A stretch of DNA of 64,000 nucleotides from Chlorobiales bacterium Clorobi_01. GTDB taxonomy: Bacteria > Bacteroidota > Chlorobiia > Chlorobiales > Chlorobiaceae. Shown here in pieces: positions 8,496 through 18,299 of the stretch (within the stretch, counting starts at the first letter, position 1; each line of letters starts with the position of its first letter). The stretch covers positions 62,001-126,000 of the forward strand of contig LUZT01000005.1 of the NCBI GenBank assembly GCA_001602925.1, in the 5' to 3' direction. The translations under genes were made by a program, and so were the position numbers. The notes under the pieces were generated by a model, which did no database searches, was not told where the DNA came from, and worked only from the letters and a program-made list of their open reading frames with translations.

Positions 8496-11240
8496 ATGAT
8501 CACCTCTACGACCAGCGTCGTCGATTTCGACAAAGCCTCGCTCGATTTCCGTTACCTGCTCGACTGCTTCATCGAGGTGCTGGAAAATCTTGGCCAGGAG
8601 GCGCTTGCCCGACACATCGGAGGTGACAGCAAAACGCCTATAGGGGAGTTCGACCGCGCCGAACGCGCCATCCAGGCCTGGTCGATCGTCTTCCAGCTGC
8701 TCAACATGGCCGAGGAGAACTCTGCCGCCCAGTACCGCCGCCGCATCGAATCGAGCGAAGGTGTTGAGTCGCTCAGCGGCCTCTGGGGCGAAGCTTTGCG
8801 CCACCTGAAAAACCTCGGCGTCACCGAAGCCGAAATCACCACCGAGCTACCACAGATCGAAGTCGAGCCAACCCTGACGGCGCATCCGACCGAAGCCAAG
8901 CGCCGCACCGTGCTCGAACAGCACCGCGAGCTGTATCTTCTGCTCGTCAAGCGCGAGAACCGCATGTGGACACCCGCCGAGCGCGACAAGATTCGCACCG
9001 ACATCAAGGTAGTACTCGAGCGGCTCTGGCGCACCGGCGAAATTCTGTTCCAAAAACCCGAGGTGAGCGCTGAACGGCAGAACGTGCTGCACTACCTGCA
9101 CACCATATTCCCCGACATCCTGCCCATTCTCGACAACCGCCTCGAAAAGGCCTGGGCCGTCGCCGGATTCGACCCGGCAATCACAGCCGATCCGCGCAAC
9201 CTGCCGCGCCTCAGCTTCGGAAGCTGGGTCGGCGGCGACCGCGACGGCCACCCGCTCGTCACCGCCGAAACCACGCAGGAGACGCTCCAGGAGATGCGCC
9301 GCCACGCCATCGAGCTTGTCCACCGACAACTCGAACGGCTCGCCTCGATGCTCAGTCTTTCGGGCCGCTTCCAGTCCCCCTCCGGAGCGATGGAGGAGCG
9401 CATGGAGACACTGCGCCACAAGCTCGGCGAAGAGGGTGCGCTCGCTTTCGAAAGAAACCTCCACGAGCCTTGGCGGCAGTTTGTCAACCTGATGATCGCT
9501 GCCCTGCCCGACGGAACAACGGAAAACGAGCACTATTGTTACCGCCGCCACACCGAGCTGCTCGAAGATCTTGAGCTGCTGATGAGCTCGCTCACGGCCA
9601 TCGACGCATCAACCATTGCGCGGGGCGACGTCGCGCCGGTCTACCGCATCGTACAGACCTTCGGTTTCCACCTCGGACGGCTCGACATCCGCCAGAACAG
9701 CCGCTTCCACGACCTTGCCCTTTCGCAGCTCATGATGGCGGCGGGACTCGACGGCAAGGGATTTCCCGAATGGAGCGAAGAGGCCCGCCTCGAGTTCCTC
9801 GAACGCGAGCTGCTCTCGCCGCGCCCCTTCACCCACCCCGACATGCACGCCGGACCGGAAGCTGAAACCGTAATCGCCTGCTACCGGGTGCTTTTCGACC
9901 ACTACCAGCAGTTCGGCCCCGACGGCATCGGCTCGCTGATCGTCAGCATGACGCGCAACCTCTCTGACCTGCTCGTGATCTACCTCTTCGCCCGCGAGGT
10001 CGGCCTCATGGTGCCGCACGGCGACGGCGACGCCTGCCCGATTCCGGTGGTGCCGCTCTTCGAGACCATCGACGACCTCGAACGCAGCCACGACATTCTC
10101 GACCGCTTCCTCGCCCATCCGGTCACGCGCCGCAGCATAGCGTTGCAGCAGGAGCTGCACGGACGGCAGAAGCCAGTGCAGCAGGTGATGGTCGGCTACA
10201 GCGACAGCAACAAGGACGGCGGCATTGTCACAAGCCTCTGGAGCCTCTACCGCTCCGAAGAGCGTCTCATCGAAGCGGGCCGCAAGCACGGGGTCGATAT
10301 TCTCTTCTTCCACGGACGCGGCGGCAGCATCAGCCGGGGCGCGGGGCCGACCCACCGCTTCATCCGGGCGCAGCCGCACGGCTCGCTCGACGCCGGACTC
10401 CGCGTCACCGAACAGGGCGAAACCATTTCGCAAAAGTACGCCAACCGCATCAGCGCAGCCTACAACCTCGAACTCTTTCTGGCCGGAGTCGCCGAAGCGC
10501 GGCTCGACCACCGCAAGGAGGGCTACCGCCCGCACCCGCTCGAAAAGGCGATGGACACGCTCGCCCACAGCAGCAACAAAGCCTACCGGCAGCTCATCGA
10601 AACCGACGGACTGATCGATTTCTTCCGCCAGGCTACGCCAATCGACATCATCGAGTCGAGCCGTATCGGTTCACGCCCCGCGCGGCGCACCGGACGCCAG
10701 AGCCTCGAAGACCTCCGCGCCATTCCGTGGGTCTTCAGCTGGAACCAGGCCCGCTTCGGCATTTCAGGATGGTACGGAGCAGGCTCGGCCCTCGAAGAGC
10801 TGCGCGCCACCGATCCCGAAACCTTCGAAGTGATGCGCAAAAGCGACTTCTCCTGGGCGCCGTTCCATTACATCGTTAACAACATCGCCACCAGCATTCT
10901 CTCGGTCGATCCGTGGATCATGGAGCAGTACGCCTCGCTGGTCGAAAACAAAAACATTCGCGAAAACCTGCTTGGCATGATTCAGGCGGAATATCTGCGC
11001 ACGATGCGCCTGCTCGACCTGCTCTACGGCGGCCCGCTCAGGGAGAAGCACTTCAACGTCGCCCGCTTCATCGAAACCCGCCAAGAGGGCCTCGACAAGC
11101 TCCACCGCCTGCAGATTGACCTGCTCAAAAGCTGGCGATCCGCCAAAGCCTCGGGCGACGAACAACAAGCCGATGCCCTGCTCCCCGAGCTTTTACTGAC
11201 GATCAACGCTATTTCCAGCGGACTGAGAACAACCGGGTAA
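8496..11240 (+). CDS. ppc: Phosphoenolpyruvate carboxylase
   Basis: This enzyme adds bicarbonate to PEP to give oxaloacetate, feeding the reductive TCA cycle. The 914-residue length is usual for bacterial PEPC. Catalytic signatures are present in order: VEPTLTAHPTEAKRRTVL with the active-site His near residue 130, SFGSWVGGDRDGHPLVT, MVGYSDSNKDGG, and FFHGRGGSISRGAGPTHRF, which carries the mobile catalytic loop. It runs divergently from pscC. With the ppdK gene at 52-55 kb, both enzymes of pyruvate-to-oxaloacetate conversion through PEP are in this window. Confidence 0.97.
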   Translation: MITSTTSVVDFDKASLDFRYLLDCFIEVLENLGQEALARHIGGDSKTPIGEFDRAERAIQAWSIVFQLLNMAEENSAAQYRRRIESSEGVESLSGLWGEALRHLKNLGVTEAEITTELPQIEVEPTLTAHPTEAKRRTVLEQHRELYLLLVKRENRMWTPAERDKIRTDIKVVLERLWRTGEILFQKPEVSAERQNVLHYLHTIFPDILPILDNRLEKAWAVAGFDPAITADPRNLPRLSFGSWVGGDRDGHPLVTAETTQETLQEMRRHAIELVHRQLERLASMLSLSGRFQSPSGAMEERMETLRHKLGEEGALAFERNLHEPWRQFVNLMIAALPDGTTENEHYCYRRHTELLEDLELLMSSLTAIDASTIARGDVAPVYRIVQTFGFHLGRLDIRQNSRFHDLALSQLMMAAGLDGKGFPEWSEEARLEFLERELLSPRPFTHPDMHAGPEAETVIACYRVLFDHYQQFGPDGIGSLIVSMTRNLSDLLVIYLFAREVGLMVPHGDGDACPIPVVPLFETIDDLERSHDILDRFLAHPVTRRSIALQQELHGRQKPVQQVMVGYSDSNKDGGIVTSLWSLYRSEERLIEAGRKHGVDILFFHGRGGSISRGAGPTHRFIRAQPHGSLDAGLRVTEQGETISQKYANRISAAYNLELFLAGVAEARLDHRKEGYRPHPLEKAMDTLAHSSNKAYRQLIETDGLIDFFRQATPIDIIESSRIGSRPARRTGRQSLEDLRAIPWVFSWNQARFGISGWYGAGSALEELRATDPETFEVMRKSDFSWAPFHYIVNNIATSILSVDPWIMEQYASLVENKNIRENLLGMIQAEYLRTMRLLDLLYGGPLREKHFNVARFIETRQEGLDKLHRLQIDLLKSWRSAKASGDEQQADALLPELLLTINAISSGLRTTG

Positions 11241-11626
11241 ACAACGAGCGCGGGCATAATGGACGTGTCACCTCCACTGCCCGTTTTATAGCAGCAGCCG
11301 TTCTGCCAAAAAGTCTCTCTAGCTGCTGGGGTTCCGGAGTAATGCAAGTACGCCTTTTTGCTACGAAGAAGTCAGATTGTCAGTGGTCGCATGGCCCAGG
11401 CAGGTCAATGCCTGCCCCCCCCCATCCTCACCGGATCCATCACTCTCTTCTCAATCTCTTCTGGCACCATCTCCTTTTTCATCAAAATAGCTTTAGTAGC
11501 AACGCGTCGTGTAACACAAAGCGGAAATCACCGTATTTTTCCGTATAATCAGGCAAATGCGCTGGTTATCCCCCGACCCTTTTATAACCGGCGCTGGCAG
11601 TGATCAACCCCTACTCATTGTCCCAT
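11241..11626. other. Intergenic stretch with a C9 tract; no gene supported
   Basis: No convincing coding sequence is seen in these 386 nt. A small hairpin, GGCAGG/CCTGCC at 11399-11416, runs into nine consecutive C residues at 11415-11423. AGCAGC and GCTGCT near 11290 and 11322 could form another weak stem. The region must hold the end of the ppc transcript and the promoter of the ComM-like gene, but neither could be pinned down. Confidence 0.5.
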
Positions 11627-13183
11627 ATGCTTACCAAACTCTGCGCGGCGGCGCTGCTAGGTATCGACGCCCTGAAGGTCGAGATTGAAACGAATGTCTC
11701 TGGTGGTTTGCCGGCCTTCACGGTGGTCGGGCTGCCGGACAGCGCAATCAAGGAGAGCCGCGAGCGCATTCTGACCGCTATCCGCAACTCCGGCTTTGAG
11801 CTGCCGTCGAAGAAAATCACCGTTAACCTCGCACCTGCTGATGTCAAAAAGGAGGGCACCTCATTCGATCTTGGCATCGCGGTCGGGCTGCTCGGCTCGC
11901 TTGGAGAGATCAAAGGTCAGTTCGAGGATACCATCGTGCTGGGCGAGCTGGCGCTCGACGGGTCGGTGCGGCGCATCAGCGGCACACTTCCGATGGCCGT
12001 GATGGCTGCCAGGGAGAACATCCGGTGGATGATCGTGCCAAAGATGAACGCGGCGGAAGCTGCTGTGGCGATTTCGGCAACGGGCGCGGCAACGAAGGTG
12101 TTCGGCGTCGAAACGCTGGTCGAGGCTGCCGGGCTGCTCAACGGCAACATCACGCCCGAACCGGTAAGTGTGAATGTCGCTGAGCTGTTCGACTGCGAGC
12201 CGGATTACCCGGTCGATTTTGCCGAAATCAAGGGGCAGCTCGCCGCCAAAAAAGCAATCGAAATTTCCGCGGCGGGCGGACATAATCTGCTCATGATCGG
12301 CCCGCCCGGGAGCGGTAAAACACTGCTCGCCAAAGCGATTCCGGGCATTCTTCCGCCGCTCGGCTTTGAGGAGTCGCTTGAAACCACCAAAATTTACTCG
12401 GTATCGAGCCTGCTCGAACGCAACCGCCCGCTCATGATCACGCGCCCCTTCCGCAGTCCGCACCACACCACGAGCAACGTAGCGCTGATCGGCGGCGGTG
12501 CGCAGGCCAAGCCTGGCGAGGTGAGCCTGGCGCACAACGGCGTGCTCTTCCTGGACGAGTTGCCGGAGTTCACCCGCAACGCGCTCGAAGTGCTGCGCCA
12601 GCCGCTCGAAGACCGCGAAGTAACCGTCGCCCGCGCGGCACTCTCAACGCGCTACCCGGCGGGCTTCATGCTGGTGGCTGCAATGAACCCGAGTCCCGCC
12701 GGGCCGCTCAAGGATCGCGATGGCCTGCCGACCGCATCGCCGGAGCAGATCCGGCGCTACCTTTCCAAAATTTCCGGCCCGCTACTCGACCGCATCGACA
12801 TCCACATCGACGTCCCAAAGGTGGAGAACATCGAGCTGTTCTCGAACAGTTCGGCGGAAAGTTCCGGCGAGATTCGCAAGCGGGTGATCGCGGCACGCGC
12901 CATCCAGCACGAGCGCTTCGCCTCGCTCCCCTCACCGCGCATCTTCACCAACGCGCAGATGAATTCGAAGCTGATCCGCAAGTTCTGCAAGCTTGACAAG
13001 GAGAGCGCCGAAAAGCTGATGGAGGCGATGAACCGCCTCAACCTCTCGGCCAGGGCGCACGACCGCATCCTCAAGGTAAGCCGCACCATCGCCGACCTCG
13101 AAGGCGCGGAACATATCGAAATGAAGCATTTGGTGCAGGGCATCCAGTACCGCAGCCTCGACCGCGAGTTCTGGAGCTTTTGA
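11627..13183 (+). CDS. comM: ComM/YifB-family Mg-chelatase-like AAA+ ATPase
   Basis: A 518-residue member of the YifB/ComM family; ComM is a hexameric helicase that aids branch migration during integration of transforming DNA. Order of domains: N-terminal ChlI-like fold (MLTKLCAAALLGIDALKVEIE, VVGLPDSAIKESRERI), Walker A IGPPGSGKTLLAKAIPGILPP, the FRSPHHTTSNVALIGGG loop, Walker B GVLFLDELPEFTRNALEVLRQPLE, and a C-terminal helical Mg-chelatase domain (LNLSARAHDRILKVSRTIADL). A GTG 27 nt upstream is open, but the ATG at 11627 matches the family's usual start. It is not magnesium chelatase itself, although the organism makes bacteriochlorophyll. Confidence 0.93.
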   Translation: MLTKLCAAALLGIDALKVEIETNVSGGLPAFTVVGLPDSAIKESRERILTAIRNSGFELPSKKITVNLAPADVKKEGTSFDLGIAVGLLGSLGEIKGQFEDTIVLGELALDGSVRRISGTLPMAVMAARENIRWMIVPKMNAAEAAVAISATGAATKVFGVETLVEAAGLLNGNITPEPVSVNVAELFDCEPDYPVDFAEIKGQLAAKKAIEISAAGGHNLLMIGPPGSGKTLLAKAIPGILPPLGFEESLETTKIYSVSSLLERNRPLMITRPFRSPHHTTSNVALIGGGAQAKPGEVSLAHNGVLFLDELPEFTRNALEVLRQPLEDREVTVARAALSTRYPAGFMLVAAMNPSPAGPLKDRDGLPTASPEQIRRYLSKISGPLLDRIDIHIDVPKVENIELFSNSSAESSGEIRKRVIAARAIQHERFASLPSPRIFTNAQMNSKLIRKFCKLDKESAEKLMEAMNRLNLSARAHDRILKVSRTIADLEGAEHIEMKHLVQGIQYRSLDREFWSF

Positions 13184-13332
13184 GAGAAAAGAGGACAGAC
13201 CGGACGGATCAGGGGAAATACGCCGCATGGCGGATGTTCAGAGAAAAAGAGCCTGCTTGGCTATATTAAGGACTTTATTGTTCTTTCTCGGACACATCCG
13301 ACGATCCACATCAACACATTACCGATCACAGA

Positions 13333-14646
13333 ATGAAAGCAAACGGATCACTCCGGCATACCCTGCTGCTTGCCGGAGCTCTTCTCGGCTCATCCCCGGC
13401 CATGGCTGCCGAACCGATCGAGGCAAGAATCGCCAGCCTCGAAAAGGAGCTTGCCGAGCTGAAGGCGCTGGTAAAAGCCCAGGCGGCGGCTCCATCTACG
13501 TCGCAGACGGCAACCGCTACCCTGACCGCAAACAAACCTGAAGTCTCATCTCCGGCGACCGTCACGGTCTCCTCAGGCGCGAAACTCCAGTTTTACGGAT
13601 TCGCCCGTTTCGACGCTTCATACGACACCGGGCGAATCACGCCGGGCAACATCGCCCTGTACGCTCCCTCGGAGGGGACAAACAACGATGATGCCGAATG
13701 GAACCTCACGGCAAATGCGACGAGAATCGGCATGAACCTTTATGGTCCCGATACCGAAACGATGAAACTGACCGGCAACATCGAGTTCGATTTTCTGAGC
13801 TACGTGGGTGCGGAAAACAATTCGAGCCCGCGTCTCCGCCACGGCTACCTCAAAGCGTACTGGCCGGCACACGACGTCAGCATCATCGCCGGGCAGACCT
13901 GGGATCTGAACGGCTCTCTCATCCCGTTCGTGGATGACCCGGCAATCATGTGGGATGCGGGTAACATCGGGGGACGCCATCCGCAGCTTCGCCTCACCAA
14001 AGGGTTCAAGAGCGGCGAGAAGAGCCGGGTCGAGGTCGCCGTGGCGGCAGCGAGAACGATTGGCGAAACAAACGCAAGCGGGGCGGATTCCGGTAAAGAC
14101 GCTGCAATGCCTTCTATTCAGGGACGCCTGGCTCTTTCAACGCCACTCTTCGTCTCGGAGAAACCGGCGACCATTGCCGTTTCCGGCCATTACGGACAGG
14201 AGGAATGGGATACGGCGGCTAACGGAACGCACGAAACCCTCGACTCGTGGTCATGCGTGCTCGAACTGTCGCTGCCACTGAGCAACAAGCTGCTTTTTGC
14301 CAGTGAGCTTTTCACCGGAGAGAATCTCGACGATTACTGGGGAGGCATCGGTCAGGGCCGCAACGGCACCAAAGCCATCCGTTCGCACGGAGGTTGGGCT
14401 GCTTTGCGCTATGCAGCAAGCCCGGAGACGACGCTGAGCATCGGCGCTGGCATGGATGATCCGAATGACGATGATCTGGCGGCAAACGCACGGTCACTGA
14501 ACGAAACGCAGTTCATCTCGGTGACGCACCGCATCACGCCGAACTTCATCCTTGGCGGCCAGCTTTCACACTGGAGAACCGACTACAAGGATGCCAAAGA
14601 GGGCGATGCCATCCGCGCCCAGACTTCAGTCACCTACTCGTTCTGA
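13333..14646 (+). CDS. Outer-membrane porin with N-terminal coiled coil (DcaP-like)
   Basis: A 437-residue outer-membrane protein. It has a Sec signal peptide ending near SSPAMAAEP, a heptad-like segment (IEARIASLEKELAELKALVKAQ, about residues 31-52) that probably forms a trimeric coiled coil, a low-complexity Ala/Thr/Ser linker, and then a beta-barrel starting LQFYGFARFDASYDT and ending with the aromatic C-terminus TSVTYSF. This arrangement is typical of DcaP-like trimeric porins. Substrate is unknown. It is a single gene, convergent with sppA. Confidence 0.85.
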   Translation: MKANGSLRHTLLLAGALLGSSPAMAAEPIEARIASLEKELAELKALVKAQAAAPSTSQTATATLTANKPEVSSPATVTVSSGAKLQFYGFARFDASYDTGRITPGNIALYAPSEGTNNDDAEWNLTANATRIGMNLYGPDTETMKLTGNIEFDFLSYVGAENNSSPRLRHGYLKAYWPAHDVSIIAGQTWDLNGSLIPFVDDPAIMWDAGNIGGRHPQLRLTKGFKSGEKSRVEVAVAAARTIGETNASGADSGKDAAMPSIQGRLALSTPLFVSEKPATIAVSGHYGQEEWDTAANGTHETLDSWSCVLELSLPLSNKLLFASELFTGENLDDYWGGIGQGRNGTKAIRSHGGWAALRYAASPETTLSIGAGMDDPNDDDLAANARSLNETQFISVTHRITPNFILGGQLSHWRTDYKDAKEGDAIRAQTSVTYSF

Positions 14647-14661
14647 GTTCTGACCTTTTCC

Positions 14662-14683
14662 GGGGCGATCAGCCGATCGCCCC
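14662..14683. terminator. Hairpin between convergent porin and sppA genes
   Basis: GGGGCGATC at 14662-14670 and GATCGCCCC at 14675-14683 form a perfect 9-bp stem with an AGCC loop. It lies between both 3' ends and touches the sppA stop codon. T-tracts are poor on both sides. Confidence 0.6.
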
Positions 14684-16485
14684 TACTTTATCACCACTTC
14701 GACCGGATCGAGTGCCAGTACCTGGGGGGCATCGGTACGCAAAAGAAAGCGGGCGATTCCGGTGCCGGGCAATCGAGAGAGCGGTTGCAATTGTTGCAAT
14801 TGACCAAGCGACTCCCTGACCATTGCGGCAGTCAACGCCGAAACCATATCCGACGTATCACTGCCAAGCAGGTATTCAAGCCATGTTTTTCGGGCAGGCA
14901 GATAAAGCAGCTCCGGCTTGACCTCTTTCTTCATGCCGGCCAGCTTTTTGGCCTCCTGCACGGCGTCACCAAGACCACCAATCTGGTCGATGAGACCAAC
15001 TTCCAGCGCGCGTTTGCCGCTCCACACCCGCCCTCCGGCCACGGCATCAACCTGCGCTGGTGTCATATGGCGTCCTTTCGCCACTTTGGCGATGAAATCC
15101 TCATAAACCGTACCGGTGAGCTCAACAAACTTGCGGAACGATGCATCGTCAAACGCTTTGAATGGCGTTTCGGCGTCAGCGAAGCGGCCCCGGATGAGCA
15201 CCTCGCGCCGGATGCCCGTCTTTTCGAGCAGGCTGCTCAAATCGGGCTTGAGCGAGAAGACGCCAATCGAACCGGTTATGGTAAGCGGTTCGGCAAAGAT
15301 TTTGTCGCCAGCGAGCGCCACCATGTAGCCACCCGAAGCCGCCACGCCGGACATCGAGGCCACAATCGGCTTTTTGGCTTTCGCCTCGTTGAGCAGTTCG
15401 AGCATCGTGGAGGCGGCAAGGGCATCGCCGCCGGGGCTATCGATCCGCAGCACGATCGCCTTGACCTTCAAGTCATCGATTGCAGTCTGAAGCGCCTCCT
15501 TGACAGTAGCGACATCGGTTCCATCGCCCTCGCTCATACCGCCCGCACCGTCGCTCACGATCATGCCGGTAATGTTGATCACGGCGATCCGGTCGCCGCC
15601 TCCCTGCGGACGCATACCGCCAGTAGCGCCGAGATACTCCCGGCCGCCCACCAACAGCTCCTCTGCTGGCTTGTTCAAACGCTTTGCATACTCTTTTTCA
15701 AGTTCGCGTTCGGTGGCCACACGATCGATCAAATGAAGCCCAAGCGCTTTTTCAGGCGTCAACACGGCCAGCGAGTCAATCACCTGCCGGAAGGCATCCT
15801 TGCCGATGCGACGCTGCCGCGATACGGAGTCGAGATAATCGCTCCAGGCGTCATCGAGCAAGGCGTTGGTCTCTTCGAGATTCTCCGGGCTGGCCGAATT
15901 TCTGGTGAAGGTTTCGACAGCACTTTTGTACTTTTTCCACTGCGCTGCCTGAAAGCTGACACCGAGCTTTTTGAGCGGATCGGCGACAAAGAACAGCTCG
16001 GCCTTAAGCCCGTCGAGCGTCATCCAGGAACCTTTCTGTACAATGATCGAATCGCAGGCGGCGGCGAGCTGATAATCTTTGTCCTCAGGCGTGACAAGAA
16101 ACGATGTGACCTTCTTGCCCGATTTCTGCAAGGTGGCAATTGAACTTCTCAGCTCCTGTATCTTGGCAGGCGAGGCACCCAGGCCATCGATCCTGAGCAG
16201 CACCGAATCGACACGGCGGTCAGTTTTCGCGCGGTCAAGAATGGTCAGCAATTCCTCAAACGAGAGCAGATGGCGTCCTTTGCCAAAGGGGAATGGACCC
16301 GCATCCGGGAGGCGCTCATCGAGCTCTCCGGTCAACGGCACCGAGAGCACGAAGCGTGCGGGAAGACGATTGCTCCTCTGATGCGCAAACCACCCTCCCA
16401 GTCCAACGAGCAGAAGCACGGCAACGACTGCCGTCAGGCACCCGGCGCGGAAACATCCGCCTTTTTTTCGGTTCTTGTCTGCCAT
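14683..16485 (-). CDS. sppA: Signal peptide peptidase SppA, long (67 kDa) form
   Basis: SppA degrades signal peptides left in the inner membrane. This 600-residue protein has a basic N-terminus and one membrane anchor at about residues 14-33, and then two tandem SppA/ClpP-like domains as in the E. coli enzyme. The catalytic Lys is Lys187 in WKKYKSAVETFTRNS within the first domain, and the nucleophile is Ser384 in MSGVAASGGYMVALAGDKI within the second, with LRIDSPGGDALAA before it. Convergent with the porin gene and 14 nt downstream of the oligopeptide ATPase gene on the same strand. Confidence 0.95.
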   Translation of the reverse strand: MADKNRKKGGCFRAGCLTAVVAVLLLVGLGGWFAHQRSNRLPARFVLSVPLTGELDERLPDAGPFPFGKGRHLLSFEELLTILDRAKTDRRVDSVLLRIDGLGASPAKIQELRSSIATLQKSGKKVTSFLVTPEDKDYQLAAACDSIIVQKGSWMTLDGLKAELFFVADPLKKLGVSFQAAQWKKYKSAVETFTRNSASPENLEETNALLDDAWSDYLDSVSRQRRIGKDAFRQVIDSLAVLTPEKALGLHLIDRVATERELEKEYAKRLNKPAEELLVGGREYLGATGGMRPQGGGDRIAVINITGMIVSDGAGGMSEGDGTDVATVKEALQTAIDDLKVKAIVLRIDSPGGDALAASTMLELLNEAKAKKPIVASMSGVAASGGYMVALAGDKIFAEPLTITGSIGVFSLKPDLSSLLEKTGIRREVLIRGRFADAETPFKAFDDASFRKFVELTGTVYEDFIAKVAKGRHMTPAQVDAVAGGRVWSGKRALEVGLIDQIGGLGDAVQEAKKLAGMKKEVKPELLYLPARKTWLEYLLGSDTSDMVSALTAAMVRESLGQLQQLQPLSRLPGTGIARFLLRTDAPQVLALDPVEVVIK

Positions 16486-16499
16486 ATCGACGCAATAAA

Positions 16500-17483
16500 T
16501 TACTGGTAAAGAAGACAGCTTACTTTGTGTGATGGCTCATCTTTCAACGGCAGCAGTTCCGGCTCCCGTTTCCGGCACTCCTCCATCGCGAATGGACAAC
16601 GGGGGTGAAAGCTGCACCCCTCCGGAATCGAGAGCGGTCCTGGAAGATCGCCCTTCAACACGATGCGTTCGCGCTGGTGACCAAGTTCAGGCATAGGAAT
16701 GGCTGAAAGCAACGCCTGCGTATAGGGGTGCTTCGGATTGGCGTAGAGCGTTCCGGCATCGGCGATTTCAACAATCTTGCCGAGATACATCACCGCGACG
16801 CGATCCGAGATGTACTCGACTACCGAGAGGTCGTGCGCGATGAAGAGATAGGTCAGCCCCAGCTCGCGCTGCAAGTCCTTGAGCAGGTTGATGATCTGCG
16901 ACTGGATCGAGACATCGAGCGCCGAGACCGGCTCATCGCAGATGATGAACGACGGGTTGACGGCAAGCGCCCTGGCGATGCCGACTCGCTGGCGCTGGCC
17001 GCCGGAGAACTCGTGCGGGTAGCGGCTGGCGTAGTCGCGATTGAGGCCCACCGTGTCGAGGAGCTGGTCGATTTTCTTGGCGGTGGCCTGGGTTCCTTTC
17101 GTAATACCATGCACCTTGAGCACCTCGCCAAGCGTCTGTCCAACGGTCAGGCGCGGATTGAGCGAGCCGAAGGGATCCTGGAAGATCATCTGCATCTCCG
17201 TGCGCAGCGGTCTGAACTCCCGGTTGCCAAGCCCGGTGATATCGCGGCCACGAAAGACGATCTTGCCTCCTTTCGAGGGCTGCACCAGCCGCACGATCGA
17301 CCTGCCGAGGGTGGTCTTGCCGCAGCCCGACTCGCCGACCAGTCCGAGGGTCTCGCCCTTGAACACCTCGAACGACACGCCGTTAACCGCTTTGGCCACC
17401 TGCTTGCCGCCCGCCAATCCGGAACTCCTGACCGGAAAATGCACCTTCAGGCCGCTGACCGAAAGGATCTGTTCACGCTGCAT
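16500..17483 (-). CDS. ABC transporter ATP-binding protein, oligopeptide/dipeptide type (OppF/DppF-like)
   Basis: A 327-residue cytoplasmic ATPase for a peptide-type importer. It carries Walker A GESGCGKTTLGRS, the Q-loop region MIFQDPFGSLNPRLTVGQ, signature SGGQRQRVGIARALA, Walker B FIICDEPVSALDVS and the H-loop IAHDLSVVEYI. The C-terminal extension (NPKHPYTQALLSAIP, then EGCSFHPRCPFAMEECRKREPEL) is the oligo_HPY cysteine domain of this subfamily. It is not next to the permease and binding-protein genes at 0.3-3 kb, but could serve that system. Upstream is a divergent rsmI gene. Confidence 0.92.
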   Translation of the reverse strand: MQREQILSVSGLKVHFPVRSSGLAGGKQVAKAVNGVSFEVFKGETLGLVGESGCGKTTLGRSIVRLVQPSKGGKIVFRGRDITGLGNREFRPLRTEMQMIFQDPFGSLNPRLTVGQTLGEVLKVHGITKGTQATAKKIDQLLDTVGLNRDYASRYPHEFSGGQRQRVGIARALAVNPSFIICDEPVSALDVSIQSQIINLLKDLQRELGLTYLFIAHDLSVVEYISDRVAVMYLGKIVEIADAGTLYANPKHPYTQALLSAIPMPELGHQRERIVLKGDLPGPLSIPEGCSFHPRCPFAMEECRKREPELLPLKDEPSHKVSCLLYQ

Positions 17484-17567
17484 GGGCTTGCATCAATCTG
17501 TTTCTCATAATTTTTACTATAATTATGGTCATAATATACAAGCTTCCCGAATAAAGGCCACTGCTGA

Positions 17568-18299
17568 TTGAACTCCCGCGACGAACATAAAGGCACGCTC
17601 TACGTGGTGGCCACCCCGCTCGGCAATCTTGACGACATGACCTTTCGGGCAGTCAACACGTTGCGCAACGCAGGAGCCATCGCCTGCGAGGACACCCGAC
17701 GCACCTCGATTCTGCTCAAACACTTCGGCATCGAGGGCAAGCGGCTGGTCAGTTATCACAGTTTCAACGAGGAGCGCGCCGTCCGGCAGGTGATCGACCT
17801 GCTGGAAGAGGGTTCGGACGTGGCGCTGGTGACCGACGCAGGCACACCCGCCATCAGCGATCCCGGCTACACGATGGCCAGCGCCGCACACGCCGAAGGT
17901 CTCCCGGTCGTGCCGGTGCCGGGCGCGAGCGCCTTGACGGCGGCGCTCTCGGTCTGTCCGCTGCCGTCGAGCAGCTTTTTCTTCGCCGGATTCCTGCCGC
18001 ACAAGAAAGGGCGCAAAAGCCGCCTCGAATTTCTCGCCTCCATCGACAGCACCATCGTACTGTACGAATCGCCGCACCGGATCGGGCGCCTGATGGAGGA
18101 GGTGAAGGAGCACTTTCCCGACGCGCAGGTGTTCGCTGCGCGAGAAATCACCAAGATGCACGAGGAGTACGTCACCGGCACGCCCGATGAACTGGCGAAC
18201 CACTTTACCGGCCAGAAGCAGCGGGGCGAATTCGTCGTGGTCGTCCATCCGCCAGACAAACGTTCAAAAAAGAGACAGGAACATGCAGATCATCAATGA
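17568..18299 (+). CDS. rsmI: 16S rRNA (cytidine1402-2'-O)-methyltransferase RsmI
   Basis: RsmI adds the 2'-O-methyl group to C1402 in the ribosomal P site. The 243-residue protein shows the family's conserved N-terminus [37 protein letters not shown], the SYHSFNEE segment, [14 protein letters not shown] and [17 protein letters not shown], and FAREI-like [13 protein letters not shown] near the C-terminus. The start is a TTG with AAAGG about 9 nt upstream; no ATG fits before the conserved block. Its end overlaps panC by 17 nt, so the two are cotranscribed. Confidence 0.94.
   Translation: MNSRDEHKGTLYVVATPLGNLDDMTFRAVNTLRNAGAIACEDTRRTSILLKHFGIEGKRLVSYHSFNEERAVRQVIDLLEEGSDVALVTDAGTPAISDPGYTMASAAHAEGLPVVPVPGASALTAALSVCPLPSSSFFFAGFLPHKKGRKSRLEFLASIDSTIVLYESPHRIGRLMEEVKEHFPDAQVFAAREITKMHEEYVTGTPDELANHFTGQKQRGEFVVVVHPPDKRSKKRQEHADHQ

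Noticed and set aside
11342-11603. Frames of 68-81 codons between ppc and the ComM-like gene
   Set aside because: Pro/His/Ser-rich translations crossing the C9 tract, no ribosome-binding site, no similarity to known families.
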